Origin: Salipaludibacillus sp. CUR1 | Lineage (GTDB): Bacteria; Bacillota; Bacilli; Bacillales; Salisediminibacteriaceae | Assembly: GCF_021028955.1 (NCBI RefSeq) | Contig: NZ_JAIWPE010000069.1 | Coordinates: 62,001 to 126,000, forward strand | DNA: 64,000 nt | Direction: 5' to 3' | In this document: in pieces, positions 1-10,455 of the stretch | How positions within the stretch are numbered: position 1 is the stretch's first letter | Layout: each line of letters opens with the position of its first letter | Translations under genes and position numbers: made by a program | Notes under the pieces: model-generated | Seen by the model: only the letters and a program-made list of their open reading frames with translations | Database searches by the model: none | What the model was told of the DNA's origin: nothing

Positions 1-2056
<2,056 letters not shown>

Positions 2057-2122
2057 TTAAATTTTAATTTTTAAATTTATAAATATATTTCTAAGAATTT
2101 TTACTGTCCTTGTAAAAATGTC

Positions 2123-2644
2123 TTATTTAAGAAGAGAGTAGGTCGTCATTTCTGCCACTTGCGGCTGGTGCCCGCGGGCGAATGCTGTAAGGCCGGTACG
2201 GGCAATGTCTTTAATGCCATATGGCCGGAGCAAATCAATGAGCGCCTCGATCTTATCCGGTTTCCCGGTTACCTGAATAGACAGGCTGTCTTTACTCACG
2301 TCAATAATGGATGCCCGGAATGGTTCAATCATGCCTTGGATCTCACTTCGATGGTGGGCGTTGCTGACTACTTTAATCAGGGCAAGTTCCCTCGCTACAA
2401 TAGCTTTATCTGACAGGTCGGTGACCTTCAGGACGTCAATCTGCTTGTTTAATTGTTTTGTCAGCTGTTCAAGCTTTTGGTGGTCTTCCACATGAACCAC
2501 AAAGGTCATTTTCGAAATTCCTTCAGTTTCTGTTCGGCCTACAGAGATGCTTTCAATATTAAATTGCCGTTTATGCATGAGGCCTGTGACACGGTTTAGC
2601 ACTCCGCTTCTATTTTGGACGACTGCTGTGATGATACGTTTCAT
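2123..2644 (-). CDS. ilvN: Acetolactate synthase small (regulatory) subunit
   Basis: Regulatory subunit of acetohydroxyacid synthase; it stimulates the large subunit and confers feedback inhibition by branched-chain amino acids. The 173 aa match the family. An N-terminal ACT domain ([18 protein letters not shown] from about residue 5, with a Gly-Val-Leu effector loop) is followed by a C-terminal ALS_ss_C domain with the conserved [15 protein letters not shown]. Its ATG overlaps the ilvB stop by 4 bp (ATGA), implying translational coupling and equal stoichiometry. Also called ilvH. Confidence 0.97.
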   Translation of the reverse strand: MKRIITAVVQNRSGVLNRVTGLMHKRQFNIESISVGRTETEGISKMTFVVHVEDHQKLEQLTKQLNKQIDVLKVTDLSDKAIVARELALIKVVSNAHHRSEIQGMIEPFRASIIDVSKDSLSIQVTGKPDKIEALIDLLRPYGIKDIARTGLTAFARGHQPQVAEMTTYSLLK

Positions 2645-4362
2645 GGTTTCACACCTACCATTTCATGAATTCCTTTACCGGGTGCAATCATTGGATAGAC
2701 ATTTTCCTGCTGCAATACCCGGCAGTCCATGAGTACAGGGCCGTCGTAAGCCATTACCTCATGAATAATATCTGTAAATTCCTGCTGTGTCTCTATTTTC
2801 ATGCCGCGGATGTTATAGCTTTCAGCCAGCTTTACGAAATCCGGCTGGACTCCGACAATCGATTCAGAATAGCGTTTATCATAGAACGCTTCCTGCCACT
2901 GCCTTACCATCCCTAGTGCGCCGTTATTTACGATAATGATTTTAACAGGAAGGCCTCTTTCCTGAAGGACCGATAATTCCTGTAAAGTCATTTGGAATCC
3001 ACCGTCGCCTACAACAGCAACAACAGGATCTTCTGGTTTTGCAAGCTGGGCACCGATAGCTGCAGGGAAGCCGAACCCCATGGTGCCAAGTCCTCCTGAT
3101 GTGACCCAGCGGTTAGGGCGTCCGAATGAATAATACTGTGCCGCCCACATTTGATGCTGCCCCACATCTGTGGTCACAATCGCTTCGCCTCTTGTAGCAT
3201 GGTAGAGGGATTTCATAAGCCACTGAGGAACCATTTCTTCAGGAGGGTTGTTATACCAAAGCGGATAAGCCATTTTATTCTGGTTAAGCTGATCCATCCA
3301 TTCCGAATGGTCCGGCCCTTCTTTTAACTGTTTCTTAAGCTCTGCTAACGCAGCTTTTGAATCAGAGACGATCGGAATATCAGTCGGTACGTTTTTGCCG
3401 ATTTCTGCAGGATCAATATCTACATGAGCGACAGTTGCATTTTTGGCAAAGTAATTAAGGTTTCCTGTTAAACGGTCATCAAACCTTGCACCGATATTGA
3501 TGAGTAAATCACATTCGGCGATCGCCATGTTTGCTGTATACGTTCCATGCATGCCGGCCATACCGAGGAACAAGTCGTGCTGACCCGGAAACGCCCCGAG
3601 GCCCAGCAGGGTGGACGTTACAGGCATGCTGTATTCTTCAGCAATTTCCAGTAAAATATCGGAGGCGTGCCCGTGAATAACGCCTGCACCGGTTAAAATT
3701 AATGGTTTCTTCGATTTTTTAATTGCTTCTGTCAGTTTTTTTATCTGAAGCGGATTAGGCTTTATAGTCGGCTGATACCCAGGCAGGTGAAAGGCTGACT
3801 GGTCTGTTTCTGTACACAAGTTTGCTGAAATATCTTTAGGAATATCAACCACTACAGGTCCTGGTCTGCCAGTGGAAGCAATATGAAATGCTTCTTTTAT
3901 CACTTTTGGAAGTTCATAACTGGATTGCACCTGATAATTGTGTTTTGTAATAGGTGTCGTGATTCCCATCACATCGGCTTCCTGAAAAGCATCTGTCCCT
4001 GTGACAGAGGTGGCAACCTGTCCTGTAATGACAACGAGTGGGAGAGAGTCCATCATGGCATCTGCTATTCCTGTAACCAGGTTAGTAGCTCCCGGCCCTG
4101 AGGTAGCAATAACGACCCCCGGTTTTCCCGCTACCCTTGCATAACCTTCCGCGGCATGGATCGCTCCCTGTTCATGGCGGGTAAGGATATGCTCAAAATC
4201 CCCGTCTGACCGGTATAAAGCGTCATAAATAGGGAGGACGGCGCCACCAGGGTAACCGAAAATTGTTTCCACTTTCTGTTCAAGCAATGACTCTACGAGA
4301 ATATCTGCACCTGTTTTCACTGCGGCTTCGGGCTTTGTGTTTAGCTTAGTATCTACCTTCAC
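2641..4362 (-). CDS. ilvB: Acetolactate synthase large (catalytic) subunit
   Basis: Thiamine-diphosphate and FAD-dependent enzyme that makes 2-acetolactate or 2-aceto-2-hydroxybutyrate from pyruvate (plus 2-oxobutyrate). The protein has 573 aa. The N-terminal PYR domain carries [14 protein letters not shown] and the activating Glu in [14 protein letters not shown]. The C-terminal ThDP motif runs from VVGDGGFQM to [10 protein letters not shown] (GDG...NN). I chose the GTG at 4362, which sits 9 nt after a strong AGGAGG. It is the first gene behind the T-box leader and is coupled to ilvN by a 4 bp overlap. This is the biosynthetic enzyme, not the catabolic AlsS, because it is paired with the small subunit. 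Confidence 0.98.
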   Translation of the reverse strand: MKVDTKLNTKPEAAVKTGADILVESLLEQKVETIFGYPGGAVLPIYDALYRSDGDFEHILTRHEQGAIHAAEGYARVAGKPGVVIATSGPGATNLVTGIADAMMDSLPLVVITGQVATSVTGTDAFQEADVMGITTPITKHNYQVQSSYELPKVIKEAFHIASTGRPGPVVVDIPKDISANLCTETDQSAFHLPGYQPTIKPNPLQIKKLTEAIKKSKKPLILTGAGVIHGHASDILLEIAEEYSMPVTSTLLGLGAFPGQHDLFLGMAGMHGTYTANMAIAECDLLINIGARFDDRLTGNLNYFAKNATVAHVDIDPAEIGKNVPTDIPIVSDSKAALAELKKQLKEGPDHSEWMDQLNQNKMAYPLWYNNPPEEMVPQWLMKSLYHATRGEAIVTTDVGQHQMWAAQYYSFGRPNRWVTSGGLGTMGFGFPAAIGAQLAKPEDPVVAVVGDGGFQMTLQELSVLQERGLPVKIIIVNNGALGMVRQWQEAFYDKRYSESIVGVQPDFVKLAESYNIRGMKIETQQEFTDIIHEVMAYDGPVLMDCRVLQQENVYPMIAPGKGIHEMVGVKP

Positions 4363-4437
4363 TTTATCTTCCCTCCTGAAAATATAGGCTTATAGTGTAA
4401 GTTGGACTAGGCGTCCAATATATGTCCAATATAAAAA

Positions 4438-4745
4438 GGCCTGTTTCTCCCGTGACATTCAGGGCCTGCTCTGCAGGTTTAAATGTTCAGCGGGGAGAAA
4501 AGGCCTTTACTTTTCTCGGTACCACCCGTTTTTACAATACTCTCGCGAATATTGTCTCATGAAGCAGGACAGATCATCTGCTGCTTCTTTTGATAACAGG
4601 TGCGTTCATACACCTGATTATGCCTACTAAAATGACTTGTTCAGCATAACACTCGGGGAGGATGTCGGATTAAGCTGTATTACCGGGCTTCCAGCAACCC
4701 CGGTTCTCTGTGAATACAGGCCCTTAAACCTTTTTTCCCATCATC
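4438..4745 (-). ncRNA. T-box leader of the ilvB-ilvN-ilvC-leuA operon
   Basis: Read on the minus strand, the leader contains the T-box core GGGTGGTACC (4518-4527). Its antiterminator is fully visible: CGGG pairs with CCCG and GAGAAAAG pairs with CUUUUCUC (4491-4528), leaving the classical UGGUACC bulge for the tRNA acceptor end. The competing terminator (4438-4505) has arms GGCCUUUUCUCCCCG and CGGGAGAAACAGGCC followed by a T-run. Stem I features (AGAGAA, GCUGGAA, CCGAGUG) lie at 4640-4730. The specifier is AUC (4661-4663, Ile) or CUC (4658-4660, Leu); spacing to GAGUG slightly favours AUC. Uncharged tRNA binding should relieve termination. Confidence 0.93.
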
Positions 4746-4775
4746 GATTTTGAAATATAAAATTTTTAATTCAGA

Positions 4776-5687
4776 CTAACTGACGATTGCCTTACCTGTT
4801 GAGGAAGAGTCGTAGCAAGCAACGCCGTCCGTTCTGACGACTTTTCTGAATTCCGATAACAGATGATTTGTTACTTTACCAGGTTTGCCGTCCTGAATCT
4901 TTCGCCCATCTACTTCAACGACAGCAATGACTTCGACAGCCGTGCCTGTAAGGAAAACTTCATCGGCAACATAAACATCATGCCGTGTAAACGGTGTTTC
5001 CTTCATTTCGTACCCATGCTTTTCAGCAAGATCAATAATGACATTCCGGGTGATTCCTTCAAGCGCTCCGAGATAAACAGGAGGTGTATAAATGGTATTG
5101 TTTTTTACTAAAAAGATATTATCAGCAGAACCTTCGGTGACATACCCTTGATCATTCAGCATCAGGGCTTCATCTACACCGGCCTGGTTAGCTTCCAGTT
5201 TTACAAGTATATTATTTAAATAGTTCAGCGACTTAACTTGAGGACTGAGTACATCCGGTCTGTTTCTCCGGCTGGCTACTGAGCCGACTCGCAGGCCGCG
5301 CTGATATAATTCTTTAGGGAAAAGCGCGAGCGCCTCAGCAATCACAATAACCTGGGGCTCAGAACAGGAGGAAGGATCGAGTCCTAAGTTTCCCCGTCCT
5401 CTGGAGATGACTACTCGGATATAAGCACTATCCAGTTTGTTTTTTCTGACCGTGTCCACAATAATCTGCTCCAATTCCTCCTTCTCGTATGGAATGCTTA
5501 GCATTATTGATTGTGCAGATTCATAGAGGCGCTGAAGGTGTTCATCCAGTTTAAAAACATTTCCGCTGTAAACCCTAATGCCTTCAAACACCCCGTCACC
5601 ATATAGAAATCCATGATCATAAACAGAAACGACGGCTTCTTCCTTTTTAACAAATTTGCCTCCAAGAAAAATCCACTGGCTGCTCAT
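4776..5687 (-). CDS. ilvE: Branched-chain amino acid aminotransferase (fold-type IV)
   Basis: PLP-dependent transaminase for the last step of valine, leucine and isoleucine synthesis with glutamate. Its 303 aa fit class IV enzymes. Seen: VYDHGFLYGDGVFEGIRVY near residues 22-40, the probable PLP lysine in SPQVKSLNYLNN near residue 155, and the C-terminal EVFLTGTAVEVIAV. D-amino-acid transaminase shares the fold, but the IlvE-type length and ilv context favour BCAT. It ends about 30 bp before the T-box leader, so it has its own promoter (5881-5909) and lies upstream of, not inside, the T-box-controlled unit; read-through into the leader is possible. The SD is GAAAGGAG ahead of the ATG. Confidence 0.93.
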   Translation of the reverse strand: MSSQWIFLGGKFVKKEEAVVSVYDHGFLYGDGVFEGIRVYSGNVFKLDEHLQRLYESAQSIMLSIPYEKEELEQIIVDTVRKNKLDSAYIRVVISRGRGNLGLDPSSCSEPQVIVIAEALALFPKELYQRGLRVGSVASRRNRPDVLSPQVKSLNYLNNILVKLEANQAGVDEALMLNDQGYVTEGSADNIFLVKNNTIYTPPVYLGALEGITRNVIIDLAEKHGYEMKETPFTRHDVYVADEVFLTGTAVEVIAVVEVDGRKIQDGKPGKVTNHLLSEFRKVVRTDGVACYDSSSTGKAIVS

Positions 5688-5880
5688 ACCGATCCACTCC
5701 TTTCTTTAAAGTTTAGACGCTGTAACGTGTTAAAATTATAAGGACTAATATTAGCCTTCCGTTCATTCTAATTTCAGAGTTTTTACTCTCCAAATTTTAA
5801 AAATGAAAAAAGGCCGCTGCGGGAAAATTCAAGTCTTTAAAATGTGTAACGTCTGGCCAACAAATATGATATTGACGCCA

Positions 5881-5909
5881 ATAATACAGCCAAAAACAGT
5901 GAAGGTCAA
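5881..5909 (-). promoter_or_regulatory. Probable sigma-A promoter of ilvE
   Basis: On the minus strand TTGACC (5904-5909) and TATTAT (5881-5886) are separated by exactly 17 bp. Transcription would start near 5874, leaving a ~185 nt untranslated leader before ilvE. That leader contains an imperfect hairpin, AGAGT/ACTCT with AATTT flanks, at 5770-5796. Confidence 0.7.
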
Positions 5910-5955
5910 CAGCTATTTGTTAAAAATTCTAACATTTCAAAACTATCAGTTATAT

Positions 5956-6037
5956 AGTAACCGCTTACATTATTGCAGTTGAGCCGAATAAATTAAATTT
6001 TCTGATAAATTGTAAATTTTTTTAAAGCGCTTACAAT
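5956..6037. promoter_or_regulatory. Control region with two cre-like sites, a CodY-like box and a sigma-A promoter
   Basis: Between ilvE and the kinase gene I see AGTAACCGCTTACA (5956-5969) and TTAAAGCGCTTACA (6022-6035), each one mismatch from the Bacillus cre pattern. AATTTTCTGATAAAT (from 5996) differs from the CodY box AATTTTCWGAAAATT at two positions. A plus-strand promoter TTGTAA (6010-6015), 16 bp, TACAAT (6032-6037) overlaps the second cre. CcpA bound there should block this promoter, which reads toward the kinase. The sites lie upstream of the ilvE promoter on its side, so an effect on ilvE is also possible. Matches are by eye against known consensus sequences. Confidence 0.5.
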
Positions 6038-6200
6038 AGAGGGTCTCAGTCAAGCAGAACAGTAGGAGTTTAAGAAAAAGGGGTGTCTGGTAATTATATC
6101 CTAAAGAACAGTTTAATAATTTATTAGAAAATGTATTGCTTCAAAGAACAGCTTACTGTTTAAATAGACTTAGACAGTTAATGTAAAGGAAGGATTAATA

Positions 6201-7451
6201 ATGGATGGAAAGTTTGGTAATTTTTTGGATGATAACAACGACTTAGACTTAAATGTTGACATGATTATTAATGCCCTGCCTTTTGGTGTATTAGTTGCAA
6301 ATGTTAAGGGCGAGTTTAAGCATATGAACACAAAAATTAGTGAAATATGGGGGGGAGACCCTTCTAAACGAACCCGCCATTCAATTTATGACAATTATGA
6401 AGGATACTACAAAAACACCGGCAAAAAAATAGCTGTTGGAGAATGGGCGGTAGTGAAAGCTGTAGAAAAAGCAGAGTCAACCTTCGGTGAAGTCATTGAT
6501 ATTATCAGGCTGGACGGAAAGAAAGCCACAATCCTTAATTCTGCCATTCCGTTGTTTGACGATACAGGAAACGTCAAAGGGGCAATTCTTACTATATCTG
6601 ATATTACTGATGAAAATAAAATAGAATGGGAACTCGACATACATAAACGTTATCTGCATAATCTTGTCGAGGAGAAAACAAGTGAGATTCAGGCTCAAAA
6701 CCGGAAACTTCAGGAAGAAATATCAGAACATAAACGGATGCTGAAGCAGAAAGACAGAATAGACAAACTTAAGCTGGTTGGAGATATAGCTGTCGGATTT
6801 GCACATGAAATCCGAAATCCGCTGACAACGGTAAAAGGATTTTTACAAGTTTTTAAAATGAGAGATGAATTTAAGGGGCATCTGGACAGCATTGAGCTTA
6901 TGCTGTCAGAGTTGGATTATACGGATGAAATTATAAAAGATTTTTTAACTTTAGCTGATAATAAAAGAAATGAAATCAATAGATACAATTTAAATGATTG
7001 TATTCAAAAAATAAAACCGGTAATTATGGCTCAGTCGGCAGTAGATGAAAAAAAACTTATAATAGAAATGGCATCTGAACTTCCTGATACTCTGATAGAT
7101 GAAATAGAAATCCAGCAGCTCATTCTCAATTTGGCAACGAATGCATTGGAATCAATGGAAAGCGATAAGTCTCTTACTATAAAAACTGAGGTTGAAAATG
7201 ACCATGTTGTGTTGTCAGTCAAAGATGAAGGACCTGGCATTTCAGACAGTATAATTGAAGAATTAGGGAGGCCTTTTTTATCTACAAAACCCGGCCATCA
7301 GGGGATGGGGCTTTCTGTTTGTTACAGTATTGCAAGACGGAACAATGCTGATATAGACTTTGAAACTGGCCCATCAGGGACAGTATTTTTTGTTAAATTC
7401 CCGGTTTTTATTAAAAAAGAAGAAGATTTAGAGGCTGAGACAACAGAATAG
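6201..7451 (+). CDS. Soluble PAS-domain sensor histidine kinase (sporulation-kinase type)
   Basis: Orthodox histidine kinase of 416 aa without membrane segments, so cytoplasmic. An N-terminal PAS domain (about 20-135, INALPFGVLVANVKGEF to GAILTISDIT) is followed by a coiled coil (145-190). The HisKA H-box GFAHEIRNPLTTVKGF has the phosphoacceptor His near 202. The HATPase domain shows the N-box LILNLATNALESM, G1 DEGPGIS and G2 GMGLSVCYSIARR. The HEIRNPLT box and architecture resemble Bacillus Kin-type kinases that feed Spo0F/Spo0A, but no response regulator is adjacent, so the partner is unknown. A cre-like site overlaps its likely promoter (6010-6037), suggesting repression during good carbon supply. 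The start follows GGAAGG. Confidence 0.85.
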   Translation: MDGKFGNFLDDNNDLDLNVDMIINALPFGVLVANVKGEFKHMNTKISEIWGGDPSKRTRHSIYDNYEGYYKNTGKKIAVGEWAVVKAVEKAESTFGEVIDIIRLDGKKATILNSAIPLFDDTGNVKGAILTISDITDENKIEWELDIHKRYLHNLVEEKTSEIQAQNRKLQEEISEHKRMLKQKDRIDKLKLVGDIAVGFAHEIRNPLTTVKGFLQVFKMRDEFKGHLDSIELMLSELDYTDEIIKDFLTLADNKRNEINRYNLNDCIQKIKPVIMAQSAVDEKKLIIEMASELPDTLIDEIEIQQLILNLATNALESMESDKSLTIKTEVENDHVVLSVKDEGPGISDSIIEELGRPFLSTKPGHQGMGLSVCYSIARRNNADIDFETGPSGTVFFVKFPVFIKKEEDLEAETTE

Positions 7452-7462
7452 CAACCTTATAG

Positions 7463-7506
7463 ACATCCGAACCAAACTTTAAATGAATGTGATTCGGATG
7501 TTTTTT
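7463..7506 (+). terminator. Rho-independent terminator after the kinase gene
   Basis: ACATCCGAA (7463-7471) pairs with TTCGGATGT (7493-7501), followed by a T-run. It begins 11 bp after the stop. Confidence 0.85.
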
Positions 7507-7681
7507 ATATAAGAACGGATGTCAGTCAGCCAGGTGAACGTTTTAAACCCTTCAGCGTGGTTTTCGCGTGAGGTTTAAGAGACAATAAGTTTTTCTAATG
7601 GGTGATTGATTAAGCAAATCTCTCATCATTTAGCTGACTCACACATAAATTGTAATAACCGGAAAACAAGGAGGAAGCTAA

Positions 7682-9106
7682 ATGAGCGGACAACTGGAAC
7701 TGGGCCGTGCCATTGAAGAAATTACTGAAATTGCGGAAAGTTTCGGGCTTGATTTTTACCCGATGAGATATGAAGTGTGTCCCGCGGATATTATTTATAC
7801 GTTTGGTGCCTATGGTATGCCGACACGTTTTAATCACTGGAGCTTTGGAAAACAATTTCATAAAATGAAACTTCAATATGACTTAGGTTTAAGTAAAATT
7901 TATGAATTAGTCATTAACTCTGATCCTTGTTATGCTTTTTTACTTGACACGAACTCATTAATACAAAACAAGCTGATAATAGCTCACGTACTCGCCCACT
8001 GTGATTTCTTTAAGAATAACGCCCGGTTTTCAAATACCCGAAGAGATATGGTTGAAAGCATGACAGCTACAGCGGAAAGAGTCCACCATTATGAGACTGT
8101 ACACGGCAAAGAAGAAGTAGAAAAATTTCTTGATGCGGTCCTGGCTATTCAGGAACATATTGATCCAGGGCTTCAGCGCTCCAAGTTAAGTTGGTCTATG
8201 GAGGATGTCTGGGTGGATGTTGAAGAAGAAGAAGACCAGAAGAAAGAAAGCCCTTACGATGATTTATGGAATTTAGATGAGAAAGGTAAGGCAAACAGGC
8301 CGTTGCCTGCAAGGAAGAAAAAGGCGTTTCCGCCTGAACCGGAAAAAGACCTTTTATTATTTATTGAGCATTACAGTAACGAGCTTGAAGGCTGGCAAAG
8401 AGATATATTAACTATGATGCGCGAAGAAATGCTCTACTTTTGGCCTCAGCTTGAAACGAAGATTATGAATGAAGGGTGGGCCAGCTACTGGCATCAGAGG
8501 ATTATCAGAGAGATGGATCTCACATCAGATGAATCGATTGAGTTCGCAAAGCTCAATGCGGGGGTGGTCCAGCCTTCCCAAACCCAAATTAATCCTTATT
8601 ACCTTGGATTGAAGATTTTTGAAGACATAGAAAAAAGATATGACAATCCGACTGAAGAGATGAAGGAGCGGCAAGGGGTCAAACCTGGCAGCGGGAGAGA
8701 AAAAATCTTTGAAGTCAGAGAAATAGAATCTGATATCTCTTTTATTAGAAACTATTTAACAAAAGATTTAGCAGCTCAGGAAGATATGTATTTATTTCAA
8801 AAACATGGAAGAGATTATAAAATTGTGGATAAAGACTGGGAAGAAGTTCGGGAGCAGCTTATTACAAGCAGGGTGAATGGAGGTTTCCCATTTATAACTG
8901 TAAAAAACGGGGATTATTTAAAAGCCGGAGAGTTATATTTAACTCATGAATTTGAAGGGGTAGAACTTGATACGAAATATCTCGAAAAAACACTTCCATA
9001 TTTACACCAGCTTTGGGGAAGGCCGGTTCATATGGAAACGGTACTTGCAGACAGGAAAATCGTTTTCTGCTATGACGGAAAAAAGATATCCAAAAGGTAT
9101 GTGTAG
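7682..9106 (+). CDS. spoVR: SpoVR family protein
   Basis: Member of the SpoVR family; in B. subtilis it is a mother-cell gene needed for normal spore cortex formation, with unknown biochemistry. The 474 aa are full length. Family features seen: an N-terminal [30 protein letters not shown]-type segment (broken here only by my summary), [12 protein letters not shown], a long charged helical middle and the conserved [13 protein letters not shown] near residue 262. Soluble, no signal peptide. The SD is AAGGAGG with an ATG. The gene stands alone between the kinase terminator and the repeat element at 9113, whose internal hairpin probably terminates it. Confidence 0.93.
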   Translation: MSGQLELGRAIEEITEIAESFGLDFYPMRYEVCPADIIYTFGAYGMPTRFNHWSFGKQFHKMKLQYDLGLSKIYELVINSDPCYAFLLDTNSLIQNKLIIAHVLAHCDFFKNNARFSNTRRDMVESMTATAERVHHYETVHGKEEVEKFLDAVLAIQEHIDPGLQRSKLSWSMEDVWVDVEEEEDQKKESPYDDLWNLDEKGKANRPLPARKKKAFPPEPEKDLLLFIEHYSNELEGWQRDILTMMREEMLYFWPQLETKIMNEGWASYWHQRIIREMDLTSDESIEFAKLNAGVVQPSQTQINPYYLGLKIFEDIEKRYDNPTEEMKERQGVKPGSGREKIFEVREIESDISFIRNYLTKDLAAQEDMYLFQKHGRDYKIVDKDWEEVREQLITSRVNGGFPFITVKNGDYLKAGELYLTHEFEGVELDTKYLEKTLPYLHQLWGRPVHMETVLADRKIVFCYDGKKISKRYV

Positions 9107-9112
9107 GACTTA

Positions 9113-9558
9113 AGAGGCTGGGACAAAAGAATAGTAAAGAAAACCGAACAAATCTTATGATTTTTGTTCGGTTTTTCGCTTTTGTACTTAACTCTATAAA
9201 TAGTAATGGCAGTGATTTCAGTCCGCCAGGCGAACGCTTGCCCAGGGGCTTGTCTTCAGCTAAATTCAACTCAGCCTGGAGCTTCGTTGAATTGGATCTT
9301 CAGACTGCGCTTAATCCCTCGGGCGTCGCCGCCTTCTGTCCTTCAATCAAAAAAAGCTAAAAAATGATGAGGGTCAAAAATCACGAGACGCCTGCAGGAA
9401 AAGCATCTTCTGAAGATCCCGCAGGCGATCTTTGCCGAGGAGCTGAAGAGATGCCTGCGGCAAGCGAGTGCGTTTGTGAACCTCATCTCATCTTATGGTC
9501 TATTGTGAATTTATTCTTCGGTTATCCTGGATTTAATTTAGTTTTGTCTCAGCCTCTT
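9113..9558 (+). repeat. Dispersed repeat R1 (~446 bp) with terminal inverted repeats and internal terminator
   Basis: The ends are AGAGGCTGGGACAAAA (9113-9128) and TTTTGTCTCAGCCTCT (9543-9558), 15 of 16 complementary. A nearly identical copy in the opposite orientation lies at 42173-42617 and a truncated one at 50514. Inside are a terminator hairpin CCGAACAAA...TTTGTTCGG plus T-run (about 9143-9175) and a second block rich in nested inverted repeats (GCCTGCAGGAAAAGC, GATCCCGCAGGC, TGCCTGCGGCAAGCG). The reading frames of R1 and R2 are not conserved, so it is not coding. It begins 6 bp after the spoVR stop. This fills the 9107-9693 gap apart from ~135 bp before the next gene. Confidence 0.9.
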
Positions 9559-9693
9559 TCAGCTAATGTATGACGGTATGGGGAAAAAGAGGGAAAATTT
9601 CCTTGTTTAATTTTGAATAATTATAAATGATTAGTATGAGGGGATATGGTATGTTTACTATATTCCAGATACGAGAGGGGGCTTATAAAGTTT

Positions 9694-10338
9694 ATGCATA
9701 ATATAAAACCTGTTACGATAATAAAAATAACCAGTGTTCTTCTCATTACAGGTTTTCTTTTTTGGTTTAACTGGCGCTATGTGAATCTGGGGCCTGAAGA
9801 TATAAAAACGGTCTTTCACGGTTTCGGTTGGGCCGGGCCAATAGTATTTGTTACGGTTTATATTTTTCGCCCTCTCGTCCTGTTTCCCGCTTCAATTTTA
9901 TCTCTGGCAGGAGGCCTGATATTTGGTCCGTTTCTTGGAATGGCTCTAATTATTACAGGTGCAGCCGGAGGAGCGACCCTTTCTTTCTGGATTGCAAGAA
10001 AACTCGGAAAAAATATTGCAGCAAAAAATTGGACAGGCAAAGCTGAAAAAATACAAAAGCAGCTTGAAAGAAACGGGTTTATATATATTTTAAGCCTGCG
10101 TCTGATACCTGTTTTAAATTTTGATCTTATCAGTTATCTTTCAGGTATTTCTAAAATCTCATTCCGGCATTTTCTGATTGGAACGGTTATTGGAATAGTA
10201 CCTGCTACTTTTGCTTACAGTTTTCTTGGTTCCAGTTTTGCGTCGGGAGACATGTCAGTCATTATTTTTGCATTGTCCTTATTTCTTGTCGTAAGCTTAG
10301 TTCCTTTATTATTAAAAAAAAGGTTGAACCATTTGTAA
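9694..10338 (+). CDS. TVP38/TMEM64 family (DedA-like) membrane protein
   Basis: Integral membrane protein of 214 aa with about five or six hydrophobic segments. The TVP38/SNARE-associated core is visible: FRPLVLFPASILSLAGGLIF with GPFLG (about residues 55-80), ITGAAGGATLSFWIARKLG, then LRLIPVLNFDLISYLSGIS and GTVIGIVPATFAYSFLG. Relatives are proposed lipid scramblases or transporters, so the exact substrate is not known. The ATG at 9694 is preferred because of the GAGAGGGGG upstream; the ATG at 9646 lies too close to its own GAGGGG. The flavin disulfide oxidoreductase follows 117 bp downstream in the same direction, a pairing common in bacteria. Confidence 0.85.
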   Translation: MHNIKPVTIIKITSVLLITGFLFWFNWRYVNLGPEDIKTVFHGFGWAGPIVFVTVYIFRPLVLFPASILSLAGGLIFGPFLGMALIITGAAGGATLSFWIARKLGKNIAAKNWTGKAEKIQKQLERNGFIYILSLRLIPVLNFDLISYLSGISKISFRHFLIGTVIGIVPATFAYSFLGSSFASGDMSVIIFALSLFLVVSLVPLLLKKRLNHL

Positions 10339-10455
10339 GTAGCGTTGTTAAGACTGAACCGCTTTCCGACTACTTTCCGGGGATTTGGGGAATACCGTAT
10401 TAGCGAAACTATTTGACAGAGCCTGCAATAGAGGCGGCCGCAAAGGAGGAAGACT

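Noticed and set aside
5688-5880. T-box or other riboswitch in the ilvE leader
   Set aside because: The long leader has no GGUGGUACC core or other known aptamer; only a modest AGAGT/ACTCT hairpin.
9157-9573. Short open frames inside repeat R1
   Set aside because: The equivalent frames in R2 are shifted and encode different sequences, and no ribosome site is conserved; the element is non-coding.
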